Source: Deltaproteobacteria bacterium
Lineage (GTDB): Bacteria > Desulfobacterota > SM23-61
Assembly: GCA_016875165.1 (NCBI GenBank)
Contig: VGSF01000007.1
Location: 32,488-96,487, forward strand
Direction: 5' to 3'
Length of the DNA stretch: 64,000 nucleotides
Part shown: piece by piece, positions 16,768-25,023 of the stretch
Layout: every line of letters starts with the position of its first letter
How positions within the stretch are numbered: position 1 is the first letter of the stretch
The notes under the pieces: model-generated
The model's database searches: none
The model's input: only the letters and a program-made list of their open reading frames with translations
Told to the model about the DNA's origin: nothing
Translations under genes and position numbers: made by a program

Positions 16768-17808
16768 CTATTTAACTGCCAGAGCCATATCTAAAAGCTC
16801 TTTTCCGCCCTTGACTTTCTCGGTGTACTCCTTCCAGGCCGTCTTCTTGGCCACCTCGGTCCAGAGCTTCAATTCCTCAAGGGTCAGGTCATGAACGATG
16901 ACCCCTTTGGCCTTAAACAGGTCGGTGACCTCGGTATCGTCTTTCACCGCTTCTTCCAGGGCAAATTTTTCCAATTCCTTGCCGACTTCCATCATGATCT
17001 TCTGCTGCTCCGGAGAAAGTTTTTTCCAGGTTATCATGCTTATCACTAACGGCTCGAACATATACCAGGTGGTGGTAATCCGGGGAGAGGTGTAGTATTT
17101 CACCTGCTCATAAAGGCGGAAGGATTCGAAGGAAGATGAAGAGGTCATGCAGGCATCCAGCACGCCGGTCTGCAGAGCAAAATAGATCTCTGTGGAAGGC
17201 ATGCTGGATATGCCTGCTCCTGCGCCTTCGTGGAGCATCTTCTCAAACATTTTGCCGGCGGCCCGGATCTTGATGCCCTTCAAATCATCCGGACGAATGA
17301 GGGGTTTTGTCTTGGCGGCCAGGCCGCCCCCGCACCAGGCCCAGGTGAGGATCTTCATGCCGTTATCATCGCAGAGCTTCTCAATTGCTTTGCCTATGGG
17401 CGCGTCTTTCCAGCGCATGGCCTGGTAATGGTCTTTGACCACGCAGGGCATAAGCGTTATGGAAAGTTGAGGAATTTTACCGGCGGCATAATCCAGGGGA
17501 TAGACCGACATGTCCAGGGCCCCTTTGAGCATGGCGTCATATTGGGGAACTGGCTTAAAAAGGGCTGAGGCTGGGTAAATCTCAAATTTCAGAGACCCGC
17601 CGGTCCTCTCCTCAACCTTTTTGGCAAAAAGGCGACACAGGCGATCCCGGAAATCACCTTTGTCAATTGTTCCCGCCGGCCATTGATGGGAGATTTTCAG
17701 GGTGATGGATGGGCCCACCGGCTTGGCCTGGGCATGGGCCTCACCCCAGGTTAAAATAAAAAATAATGGTAACATTAGAACGCCAACTTTCATGATTCCC
17801 CTGTTCAT
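16768..17808 (-). CDS. dctP: TRAP transporter substrate-binding protein DctP
   Basis: 346 residues. Signal peptide (VGVLMLPLFFILTWGEAHAQ) followed by the periplasmic DctP fold: ISHQWPAGTIDKGDF, KFEIYPASALFKP and DLKGIKIRAAG, where the Arg normally pairs with the substrate carboxylate. Ends MALAVK. Start has GAGGAGGG upstream. It delivers substrate to DctQM encoded downstream on the same strand. Neighbouring decarboxylase genes suggest a carboxylic acid that is turned into a decarboxylatable CoA ester, but the ligand cannot be read from sequence. Confidence 0.95.
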   Translation of the reverse strand: MNRGIMKVGVLMLPLFFILTWGEAHAQAKPVGPSITLKISHQWPAGTIDKGDFRDRLCRLFAKKVEERTGGSLKFEIYPASALFKPVPQYDAMLKGALDMSVYPLDYAAGKIPQLSITLMPCVVKDHYQAMRWKDAPIGKAIEKLCDDNGMKILTWAWCGGGLAAKTKPLIRPDDLKGIKIRAAGKMFEKMLHEGAGAGISSMPSTEIYFALQTGVLDACMTSSSSFESFRLYEQVKYYTSPRITTTWYMFEPLVISMITWKKLSPEQQKIMMEVGKELEKFALEEAVKDDTEVTDLFKAKGVIVHDLTLEELKLWTEVAKKTAWKEYTEKVKGGKELLDMALAVK

Positions 17809-17894
17809 AATTACCCTCCTCTATTATTTAGTGCAAAACTCACCCCCTAAGGAGGTGTCCTAATTTTTTGGGAACCTGGTTTTTAAGAATGGCA

Positions 17895-18027
17895 GATGAT
17901 CTGGGAAAAAGTCTCTTAGGTCGTCACCCCGGCGAAAGCCGGGGTCCAGAACATCTTGAAATAACTGGATTCCGGCTTTCGCCGGAATGACGGAAAACCG
18001 CATTGCCAGACTTTTTACGAAACCAGC
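17895..18027. mobile_element. GATG/CATC palindromic element, decayed copy
   Basis: Starts GATGATCTGGGAAAAAGTC and ends GACTTTTTACGAAACCAGC, with a core of CCCCGGCGAAAGCCGGGG and TTCCGGCTTTCGCCGGAA hairpins. Ends are mutated relative to other copies and no clear flanking duplication remains. Together with 18035-18187 it fills the dctP-fabD gap. Confidence 0.65.
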
Positions 18028-18034
18028 AATATAT

Positions 18035-18187
18035 GATGATCTTGGAAAAAGTCGGCAGAAGAGTCATTGCGAGCGAAAGCGAAGCAATCTCGTTTTTATA
18101 AGTCCTTGAAAATACGGGATTGCTTCGTCGTCCCGCATTGGCGGAACTCCTCGCAATGACGAAAACGGGACTTTTTACGAGACCATC
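18035..18187 (-). mobile_element. GATG/CATC palindromic element, 153-bp copy
   Basis: 153 bp, flanked by a perfect AATATAT duplication (18028-18034, 18188-18194). The core (TCATTGCGAGCGAAAGCG...GGGATTGCTTCGTCGTCCCG...CCTCGCAATGACG) is the reverse complement of the equal-length copy at 37181-37333. Confidence 0.8.
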
Positions 18188-18308
18188 AATATATGCTGCC
18201 ACAGGCTTCTAACAGATTCAATGGCCTTTTTTTGGCCACCGGAGCGGGGATTCTGCCCCTATTCCCTTTCCCGGTTCTCTATTATTTTAATCTCGGAGGA
18301 ATAATGAA

Positions 18309-19355
18309 CTACGACAAGTAAGTTTCCAGCTCCTGGATGGCTTTCTCCATAGAGGCCTTATCTTCCATGTTGAGAAATTTGACGTTCGGATTGATTTTGC
18401 TGATCATGCCGGTGAGCACTTTTCCAGGGCCGATCTCGATGAAAAGTTCCACCCCGCTGGCGATCATTTTATCCACGCAGGATTTCCATAAAATCGGATT
18501 GTGAATCTGACTTACCAGCTCTTCGGCGATGTGCCGGGGATCAACGATCCCCTGGGCGGAGGTGTTGGCGATAATGGGTCGTCTGGCCAGGCGAAGGTCC
18601 ATCTTTTTTATGAAAGTTTCCATTTTTTCCGCGGCTGGTTTCATGAGGTAGGTGTGGAATGGGCCGCTAACCTTTAAGGGAATGGCTTTCAGCCCCATCT
18701 GCTCGGCTACTCTTTTGGCGTTCTTCAAATTATCATCGAACCCGCCGACCACTATCTGAAAGTCCGTGTTATAAAGGGCGGTGTAGGTTTTTGACGATTT
18801 ACAGACGACTTCGATGTCGCCGATCTTTTCCCGGCTCAGGATGGAGAGAAGGCCGGCATTGCCGATCTCTTCGCCGCAGCTTTGCATGAACTCCCCCCGG
18901 GCTTTGACCAGCCGTACGCCGGTTTCGAGATCTATTGCCCCGGCAGCGTAAAGCGCGGCGTATTCCCCCAGGCTGTGGCCGGCCGTGACATAGAAATCCA
19001 GGGCCAGACCCCTTTCTTTCAGAAGTTCCCGAAAGGCTTCGTAACAAGCCACCGAGGCGGTAAAGATAGCCGGCTGGGAGTACCGGGTCTGGTCGAGAAT
19101 CCTCGTTCCCAGGCGGCCGATGAATTCCAGATGCAGCCGATCACCGACGTTTTCCAGCCATGTTTTGAACTTTTCCAGGGATCGTTTCTCATCCTTATCA
19201 AAACAAAGGTGGCAGAGGTTGTATCCCAGAATTTGGTTGGCCCGGTCGAAGACCGTACGGGAAGCGGGGAATTTTTCATAAAGATCCCCTCCCATCCCGG
19301 AATATTGGGACCCCTGGCCGGGGAAAATCAAAGCAATTTTGGAAAAATCTTTCAT
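18309..19355 (-). CDS. fabD: Malonyl-CoA:ACP transacylase
   Basis: 348 residues, about 35 longer than typical FabD because of an inserted basic segment around residues 58-90 (RSLEKFKTWLENVGDR). Moves malonyl from CoA to ACP. Catalytic features are intact: FPGQGSQYSGMG at the N-terminus, the nucleophile elbow GHSLGEYAALYAAGA and the histidine in SGPFHTYLM; the final part has IEIGPGKVLTGM. It lies on the minus strand, apart from and facing away from the fab cluster beginning at 20201. The insertion may be a lineage trait or adapt it to another partner. Confidence 0.93.
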   Translation of the reverse strand: MKDFSKIALIFPGQGSQYSGMGGDLYEKFPASRTVFDRANQILGYNLCHLCFDKDEKRSLEKFKTWLENVGDRLHLEFIGRLGTRILDQTRYSQPAIFTASVACYEAFRELLKERGLALDFYVTAGHSLGEYAALYAAGAIDLETGVRLVKARGEFMQSCGEEIGNAGLLSILSREKIGDIEVVCKSSKTYTALYNTDFQIVVGGFDDNLKNAKRVAEQMGLKAIPLKVSGPFHTYLMKPAAEKMETFIKKMDLRLARRPIIANTSAQGIVDPRHIAEELVSQIHNPILWKSCVDKMIASGVELFIEIGPGKVLTGMISKINPNVKFLNMEDKASMEKAIQELETYLS

Positions 19356-19440
19356 AGTTTCGGCCGCATTCTCTCATCTTTTAAAAAAATGCCTTATTAA
19401 TATCCTTTGTCAATAGATTTTTGTCAAGGGAAAAAGTCAG

Positions 19441-19738
19441 CTTGCCCCCCTTCACTTTTGATTTTCGTTCATGATTCCAGAATGATAAAAAGGACACGGC
19501 CCGCACGGGAGGGGGAATCTCTCGGGAGCACAAGGCAAGACTTCTTTCATGGCTGAGGGCGGGGCTTCCCTCCATGATGATCTGTATTCCTACGATCCCG
19601 CCTTTTCTTTGCGGAAGAAAAGCATGGGCTATGGTCCAATCTTGTTCCCGCCGGTGCTCCCTCTTTCATCCCCCTCCCGTTCGGGCTTCGTCTATCACAG
19701 TGATTTCATCAATTTATTCAAAAGTGAAGGGGGGCAAG
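19441..19738. mobile_element. 298-bp MITE with perfect 21-bp ends
   Basis: Inverted ends of 21 bases match perfectly (left end begins CTTGCCCCCCTTCACTTTTG at 19441; right end 19718-19738). A perfect 10-base duplication, AAAAAGTCAG, lies immediately outside (19431-19440, 19739-19748). No transposase inside; 10-base duplications fit IS4-like transposases. The right duplication contains the mazG stop codon. Confidence 0.88.
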
Positions 19739-19744
19739 AAAAAG

Positions 19745-20035
19745 TCAGGGAAAAGGACAGGTGCAGGGGGCAGATGAACAGATTGGGCATACCTTTGGGT
19801 ATTTTTTCAGGACCTCGGACTCCAGGTCCACGCTAAGGAGGTTGGCCATCGAGGCCAGCCAGGCAAAGACGTCAGCCATCTCTTTGCCCAGGTTTCCCTT
19901 TTCTCCCCGCCGGTAAGCTCGGGTGAGTTCCCCGACCTCTTCCAGAAACCAGAGGAAAGTTTTATCCGCACCCCGTTTAGCGTCGCGAGATAGGTAGAGT
20001 TCCCTAATCAAATTCTGGAATTCTTTGATTTCCAA
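19745..20035 (-). CDS. MazG-like nucleotide pyrophosphohydrolase
   Basis: 96 residues. The motif FLEEVGELTRAYRRGE, followed by LGKEMADVFAWLASMANLL, carries the ExxE and ExxD Mg2+ ligands of the all-alpha NTP pyrophosphatase (MazG/DUF550-like) superfamily. The C-terminus has a CPICSSAPCTCPF cysteine cluster that may bind a metal. Likely hydrolyses a nucleoside triphosphate to the monophosphate (house-cleaning). I chose the TTG at 20035 because GGAGG is six bases upstream; a longer reading adds MGVWRWT with no ribosome site. Its stop codon lies in the target duplication of the adjoining MITE. Confidence 0.85.
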   Translation of the reverse strand: MEIKEFQNLIRELYLSRDAKRGADKTFLWFLEEVGELTRAYRRGEKGNLGKEMADVFAWLASMANLLSVDLESEVLKKYPKVCPICSSAPCTCPFP

Positions 20036-20134
20036 AGTCCACCTCCAGACCCCCACAGCTTATAAAAAGGCAAAATATTCTATTCATTTAACACGAATAA
20101 GGAGGTAAAACAAGGGTGAGGAAAAGATTTCTTC

Positions 20135-20162
20135 TTGACAAAGAAACAATTCATTATATATT
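20135..20162 (+). promoter_or_regulatory. Probable sigma-70 promoter of the yceD-rpmF-plsX-fabH unit
   Basis: TTGACA (20135-20140), 16-base spacer, TATATT (20157-20162), about 40 bases before the yceD start in an AT-rich region between divergent genes. Confidence 0.6.
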
Positions 20163-20200
20163 AAAACTTTAAAATTTATTCTCGGCTTTGGAAAAGAACC

Positions 20201-20731
20201 TTGAAATTTCGCGTTGATGAGATCAGCGGAGAAGGTCGAGAGGAAACCTTTATCCAGGATGAAAACTGGATGGAAGAGCGCTTGGCCGGGGAGACCAAGA
20301 GGCCATTTCATTTCACGGGACCGATCAAGACACATTTAAACCTTTCTCGGTCCGGCAGGGTTATACTACTCCGCAGCCGGATAGAAGTCAGGGTAGAATG
20401 GATTTGCGCCCGGTGCCTTGAACCGTTTCTAAGGACTCTGACGTCGGAATTTACCACCAGTTTAAAACCCAAGCCTGATTTTCCTCTGCCGGAGGAAATT
20501 GAGCTGAGTCCAGAAGATCTGGAGACAGAGTATTATCAAGGGGGAGAAATAAATGTCGCTCCCCTGGTGCAGGATCAAATTTTGTTAACCCTTCCTCCCA
20601 AGGCTATATGTGGGGAAGAATGCCGGGGATTATGCCCTAAGTGTGGAAAGAACCTGAACCGAGAAAATTGCCATTGTTCAGAGGAAGTAGTTGACCCCCG
20701 GCTCGAGCCCTTAAAGAGCTTCCGGGTTTAA
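20201..20731 (+). CDS. DUF177 family protein YceD
   Basis: 176 residues, TTG start. The DUF177 family is encoded next to rpmF in most bacteria and has been linked to 23S rRNA accumulation/ribosome assembly. Seen here: WICARCLEPF in the middle and a C-terminal CGEECRGLCPKCGKNLN segment with cysteine pairs suited to zinc, both family features. It is followed after 20 bases by rpmF, so the two are surely co-transcribed. Confidence 0.92.
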   Translation: MKFRVDEISGEGREETFIQDENWMEERLAGETKRPFHFTGPIKTHLNLSRSGRVILLRSRIEVRVEWICARCLEPFLRTLTSEFTTSLKPKPDFPLPEEIELSPEDLETEYYQGGEINVAPLVQDQILLTLPPKAICGEECRGLCPKCGKNLNRENCHCSEEVVDPRLEPLKSFRV

Positions 20732-20751
20732 TAACCATGAGGTGAAATTTT

Positions 20752-20934
20752 ATGCCCAACCCCAAACGGAGACATTCCAAAACAAGAAGAGATAAGCGGC
20801 GAACCCATGATCGCCTTGCTTCCCCCCAATTTTCCACCTGTCAGCAGTGTGGGGAACCAAAAGCACCCCACCGGGTTTGCCCCCATTGCGGTAGTTATAA
20901 GGGGCGGACGGTGGTCGAAACGGAAGAAACCTGA
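20752..20934 (+). CDS. rpmF: 50S ribosomal protein L32
   Basis: 60 residues beginning [20 protein letters not shown], with the zinc-ribbon cysteines [18 protein letters not shown]. This is the C+ (zinc-binding) form of L32. It lies between yceD and plsX (15-base gap), the widespread order that ties ribosome and membrane-lipid synthesis. Confidence 0.98.
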   Translation: MPNPKRRHSKTRRDKRRTHDRLASPQFSTCQQCGEPKAPHRVCPHCGSYKGRTVVETEET

Positions 20935-20949
20935 AGGGAAAGATAACCA

Positions 20950-22014
20950 ATGAAAATTGCCGTAGATGCCATGGGCGGAGACTTCGCCCCCCAAAGTATC
21001 GTGGAAGGGGCGGTGCTTGCGGCTGGCGAGCACGGGATACACGTAGCGCTGGTCGGGGATGAGAAGATCATCCGCCGGGAAGCGGCCAAATACCCGGGGA
21101 GCAATTCGCTTCCCCTGACTTTTGTCCACGCTTCGGAAGCAGTGGGTATGGATGAATCTCCCCTGACTCCCATCCGCAAAAAGAAAGATTCTTCAATTAA
21201 AGTGGCCTTCGACCTGCTCAAGAAGGGAGAAGCCTCGTCTGTGGTAAGCGCCGGAAATTCCGGAGCTGTTTTAGCCACTGCGGTCTTCATATTGGATAAA
21301 TTACCCGGCGTGGACCGGCCGGCCATTGGGACGATCTTCCCCACCTTAAAGGGTTGGACCCTTTTACTTGATGCCGGGGCGAATGTGGACTGCAAATCCT
21401 TTCACCTGGTCCAGTTTGCCATCATGGGTGAGGCCTACGCCAAATATATCCTTAAGCAAGAGCGGCCCGCGGTGGGTTTGCTGAGCAATGGCGAAGAAGA
21501 ATCCAAGGGTAACGAGTTGATCCGGGAGACCAACGCCATCCTGAGGAAGAGCTCGATCGGGTATATCGGTCCGGTTGAGGGACGGGATATTTTCAATGGC
21601 CGGGCTGACGTGGTTATTTGTGACGGGTTTGTGGGCAATGCGGCTTTAAAGATCTGCGAGGGCCTGGCCGAGGCCATCGGGGCCATGATCCGGCAGGAGC
21701 TGCAAGCCAGCTTGCGGGCTAAAATCGGCTATTTATTTGCCCGCCACGCCATAAACGACGTCAAGAAAAAACTGGATTATTCTGAATACGGCGGCGCTCC
21801 CCTCCTGGGTGTGGATGGAGTGGTCATCATTGGCCATGGGCGTTCTTCAGCCAAAGCTATAAAGAACGCAATTCGCCTGGCCCACGATTTTGCCCAGATC
21901 GGCCTTCCTAAGCTCCTGGTGCGCAACCTGGAAGAGAATCAAGACCTCCAGCGGCTGGGCGGTAAGAACTTGTCCAAAGTCTGGGAGCAGATCAAAGAAA
22001 AAATTATTAACTGA
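20950..22014 (+). CDS. plsX: Phosphate acyltransferase PlsX
   Basis: 354 residues. Converts acyl-ACP and phosphate to acyl-phosphate for PlsY-dependent glycerolipid synthesis; peripheral to the membrane. Family marks: KIAVDAMGGDFAP at the N-terminus, VSAGNSGAVLATAVF (about residue 97), LDAGANVDCK, GLLSNGEEESKGNELIRET and VICDGFVGNAALK. Length is normal. Next gene fabH begins 76 bases downstream. Confidence 0.97.
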   Translation: MKIAVDAMGGDFAPQSIVEGAVLAAGEHGIHVALVGDEKIIRREAAKYPGSNSLPLTFVHASEAVGMDESPLTPIRKKKDSSIKVAFDLLKKGEASSVVSAGNSGAVLATAVFILDKLPGVDRPAIGTIFPTLKGWTLLLDAGANVDCKSFHLVQFAIMGEAYAKYILKQERPAVGLLSNGEEESKGNELIRETNAILRKSSIGYIGPVEGRDIFNGRADVVICDGFVGNAALKICEGLAEAIGAMIRQELQASLRAKIGYLFARHAINDVKKKLDYSEYGGAPLLGVDGVVIIGHGRSSAKAIKNAIRLAHDFAQIGLPKLLVRNLEENQDLQRLGGKNLSKVWEQIKEKIIN

Positions 22015-22090
22015 AAGAATCGCTCTGCATGCGGATTCCTCTATTCTTGCCTGGCGGAGGAAAAGGATTGCCAAGCGAAGGGAAGAAGAG

Positions 22091-23071
22091 ATGATCAGGT
22101 CGCGGATAATTGCTACGGGTTCTTACGCTCCTCCAAAGGTTTTGACTAACTTTGATTTGGAGAAGATGGTGGAGACCTCCGATGAATGGATTATCTCCCG
22201 TTCCGGGATCAGGGAGCGCCGGATTGCGGAGAAAAACACCTCCACGTCGGACCTGGGAACTCAGGCAGCCCTTAGGGCTCTGGAGATGGCCGGTCTTGCG
22301 CCGGAAGACCTGGACTTCATCATCACCGGAACAAACAGCCCGGATATGTTCTTCCCCTGCACGGGGTGCTTCATTCAAGCCAAGATCGGAGCCAAGAAAG
22401 CCGCGGCCTTCGATGTCTCAGCCGGGTGCACGAGCTTTATCCACGCCCTCTCCCTGGCGGACAAATTCATCAAAGAAGATCCGAGCCGAAAGGTCATGGT
22501 CCTGGGCGCGGAGATCATGTCCAAAGTGACCGACTGGACCGACCGGGGAACCTGTGTCCTTTTCGGGGATGGGGCGGGGGCGATTATTCTCGCGGGGGAA
22601 GAAGGGGAACGGGGAATTCTTTCCACCCATCTGCACTCCGACGGGGCGCTTTGGGAACTCCTCTACATGCCCGGAGGGGGGTCGGCTAATCCGTCTTCTC
22701 ACGAGACCGTGGACAAAGGCATGCATTACATAAAGATGGCCGGAAATCAGCTCTTTAAAGTGGCCGTGCGGGCTCTGGCTGACGTTTCCCAGGAAGCCTT
22801 GAAATATAACAGACTCAAAAGCCAGGACATCGACATCATGATTCCCCACCAGGCCAACACGCGCATTATCGAGGCTGCGGCCAAACTCATTAGTTTTCCC
22901 ATGGAGAAGGTTTTTTTAAACATCGAGAAATACGGGAATACTTCCTCCGCCACCATCCCCATAGCCATGGATGAAGTTCAGCGAGAAGGAAAAGTGAAGG
23001 CCGGAGATTTGATGCTGCTGTGTTCTTTCGGCACCGGGGTTACCTGGGGCTCGGCGGTTATCCGCTGGTAA
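22091..23071 (+). CDS. fabH: Beta-ketoacyl-ACP synthase III
   Basis: 326 residues. Condenses acetyl-CoA (or another primer) with malonyl-ACP to start chain synthesis. The Cys-His-Asn triad is visible: Cys113 in DVSAGCTSF, His in IPHQANTRI and Asn in NIEKYGNTSSATI. The ATG at 22091 follows GGAAGAAG; the open frame extends upstream through the end of plsX but that part has no FabH similarity. Last gene before a 790-base island of mobile repeats. Confidence 0.97.
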   Translation: MIRSRIIATGSYAPPKVLTNFDLEKMVETSDEWIISRSGIRERRIAEKNTSTSDLGTQAALRALEMAGLAPEDLDFIITGTNSPDMFFPCTGCFIQAKIGAKKAAAFDVSAGCTSFIHALSLADKFIKEDPSRKVMVLGAEIMSKVTDWTDRGTCVLFGDGAGAIILAGEEGERGILSTHLHSDGALWELLYMPGGGSANPSSHETVDKGMHYIKMAGNQLFKVAVRALADVSQEALKYNRLKSQDIDIMIPHQANTRIIEAAAKLISFPMEKVFLNIEKYGNTSSATIPIAMDEVQREGKVKAGDLMLLCSFGTGVTWGSAVIRW

Positions 23072-23172
23072 ATTTATTTTCACCGCAGAGCGCGCAGAGG
23101 CCGCAGAGAATAAGGACTCAAACATTCAGCAAAAAGAATTATTCAAAGATAAACAGAAAAATTCTTTTTTGT

Positions 23173-23363
23173 GAGTTTCTTGCAAAAGTCCGTAATTTAC
23201 CCTTCGACAGGCTCAGGGTGAACGGGCTTAGGTTGAAATTATTTAGTTTTTCCGTTCGTGGTGAGCCCTTCGACTCACCGTTCGCCCTGAGGTTCTCGGA
23301 GGGTGAACGGTTCGCGGAGGACAAGCTTGTCGAACCACAAAAAAATACTTTTGCAAGAGGCTC
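23173..23363 (+). mobile_element. 191-bp MITE, copy B
   Basis: Ends GAGTTTCTTGCAAAAGT and ACTTTTGCAAGAGGCTC, flanked by a perfect TTGT duplication (23169-23172, 23364-23367). Sequence nearly identical to the copies at 14206-14396 (inverted) and 36695-36885. Confidence 0.88.
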
Positions 23364-23452
23364 TTGTTTGTTATGATTTCCTTTTTTGGCTGTTTTTTAT
23401 TATTCTCTGTACTACTAAAGTTCAATTTCTGAAAATTTTATTAAGATTTTTT

Positions 23453-23720
23453 GTAACACTTTAGCTCTTTGAAAAAAGGTGTGTCGTAAGGGTCAAGGGA
23501 TTCCAGGGGCCGGAGCGGAATCCGCCTAAGGCGGAGAATCATAGGGCGCTTATATCTCCGCATATGGGGCGGGCAAGAACCCCCGCCTCCTCCGGAGGAA
23601 AAGATCTTTTGTCCCCGTGGCCAAGCGGAAACCCAACCGATGCTTCCGGCGCGTTCCGCTCTAACCCCCGGCCCAAAACAAAGGCTTTTGTACCATCTTT
23701 TCAAATCGCTAAACTGTTAC
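23453..23720 (-). mobile_element. IS66-like MITE, copy 2
   Basis: 268 bp, inverted relative to copy 1, with ends GTAACACTTTAGCTCTTTG and CAAATCGCTAAACTGTTAC. A perfect 8-base duplication, GATTTTTT, flanks it (23445-23452, 23721-23728). Confidence 0.9.
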
Positions 23721-23858
23721 GATTTTTTTATTTTATCTATATTTATCTGTGGTTATTTGTGTTCTAAATTGTCTTTTTTAACATCTTTCTTTATATCTCT
23801 GTGATCTCTGGGCCCTCTGCGGCAATATTGTTTTAATTTAAAAGGAGATGGGCAAAGA

Positions 23859-25013
23859 ATGGATTATTTTTTGAACGAGGATCAGAAAGCCATCCGGGAC
23901 CTGGCGCGAAAAATCGCCCAGGAGCGGGTGATGCCCGTGCGCGCGGAACTGGATGAAAAAGAAGAATTTCCCTGGGGGCCTTTGAAATATCTGGCCGATG
24001 TCGGCCTTTTCGGAGTGTACATTCCCGAAGATTATGGCGGCCTGGGGTATGGCTCTTTCGAGAATTGCCTGGCCATTGAGGAGATCTCCCGCGCCTGTAT
24101 CGGGGTTTCTGTGTCCTTTGCCGCCTCCGGCCTGGGATCATATCCCTTCCTCCTCTTCGGCAGCGAAGAGCAGAAGAAAAGATACCTGCCGGATGTGGCC
24201 TCCGGGCGGAAACTGGCGGCATTCGGCCTTACGGAAGCCGGCGCCGGGAGTGACGCCGGGGGAATCCGCACTACGGCCAAGCGCGATGGAGATTCTTACA
24301 TCCTTAACGGAACGAAGCAGTGGATCACCAATGGGGGTGAAGCGGAATTTTATTCCGTGATTGCCCTGACGGACAAAGCCAAAGGTCCGCGCGGGGCCAG
24401 CGCTTTCCTCTTGGAAAAAGGCATGTCCGGGTTCAACTTCGGCAAAAAAGAAAAGAAATTGGGTATCCGCTGTTCAATGACCCGGGAGCTTGTCTTCGAG
24501 GACTGCCGGGTTCCCAAAGAGAGTCTTATCGGACGGGAAGGGCTGGGGTTCATCGTAGCCATGCGCACGCTGGACAAGACCAGGCCGGGGATTGGCGCCC
24601 AGGCTGTCGGATTGGCCCAGGGGGCCTTTGAGGCGGCTGTGGAGTACGCCAGGGAGCGGCGCCAGTTCGAAAAGCCGATTATTTCCTTCCAGGCTGTCCA
24701 GCATATACTGGCCGACATGGCCGCAGAGATCGAAGCCGCCCGCGCTCTGGTTTACGCCGTAGCCCGTTGGGTGGATACTAATCCCAAGGACATCTCCAGG
24801 TACTCGGCCATCTCCAAACTATTTCCCACAGATGTGGCCATGAAGGTGACGGTTGATGCCGTGCAGATTTTCGGCGGCTATGGGTTCATGCGGGATTACC
24901 CGGTAGAAAAGATGATGCGCGACGCCAAAATCCTGCAGATCTATGAAGGAACAAATCAGATTCAACGCAACGTCATCGGCCAGTCGCTGATTAAAGAGTA
25001 TGCCAGTAAATAA
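23859..25013 (+). CDS. Acyl-CoA dehydrogenase
   Basis: 384 residues, the standard length. FAD enzyme that oxidises an acyl-CoA to the 2-enoyl-CoA and passes electrons to ETF. Visible: FGLTEAGAGSDAGGIRTTA and QWITNGGEAEFYSVIA in the flavin/substrate region, RCSMTRELVFEDCRVPKE, and the C-terminal IFGGYGFMRDYPVEKMMRDA then QIYEGTNQIQRNVIGQ, where the Glu of YEGT is the usual catalytic base of short/medium-chain enzymes. It is followed by fabG after 10 bases. Finding it inside a fatty-acid synthesis cluster is odd; it could serve beta-oxidation, a reversed route, or supply primers. Confidence 0.95.
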   Translation: MDYFLNEDQKAIRDLARKIAQERVMPVRAELDEKEEFPWGPLKYLADVGLFGVYIPEDYGGLGYGSFENCLAIEEISRACIGVSVSFAASGLGSYPFLLFGSEEQKKRYLPDVASGRKLAAFGLTEAGAGSDAGGIRTTAKRDGDSYILNGTKQWITNGGEAEFYSVIALTDKAKGPRGASAFLLEKGMSGFNFGKKEKKLGIRCSMTRELVFEDCRVPKESLIGREGLGFIVAMRTLDKTRPGIGAQAVGLAQGAFEAAVEYARERRQFEKPIISFQAVQHILADMAAEIEAARALVYAVARWVDTNPKDISRYSAISKLFPTDVAMKVTVDAVQIFGGYGFMRDYPVEKMMRDAKILQIYEGTNQIQRNVIGQSLIKEYASK

Positions 25014-25023
25014 GGAGAGGCTG

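Larger units (their letters stand above)
23081..23824. repeat. Nested repeat island: split CACCGCAGAG/CTCTGCGG element
   Basis: The left arm (CACCGCAGAGCGCGCAGAGG, 23081) and right arm (ATCTCTGGGCCCTCTGCGGC, ending near 23824) belong to the palindromic element type found intact at 36007-36204. The interior is interrupted by a 191-bp MITE (23173-23363) and an IS66-like MITE (23453-23720). No gene is present. Confidence 0.65.
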
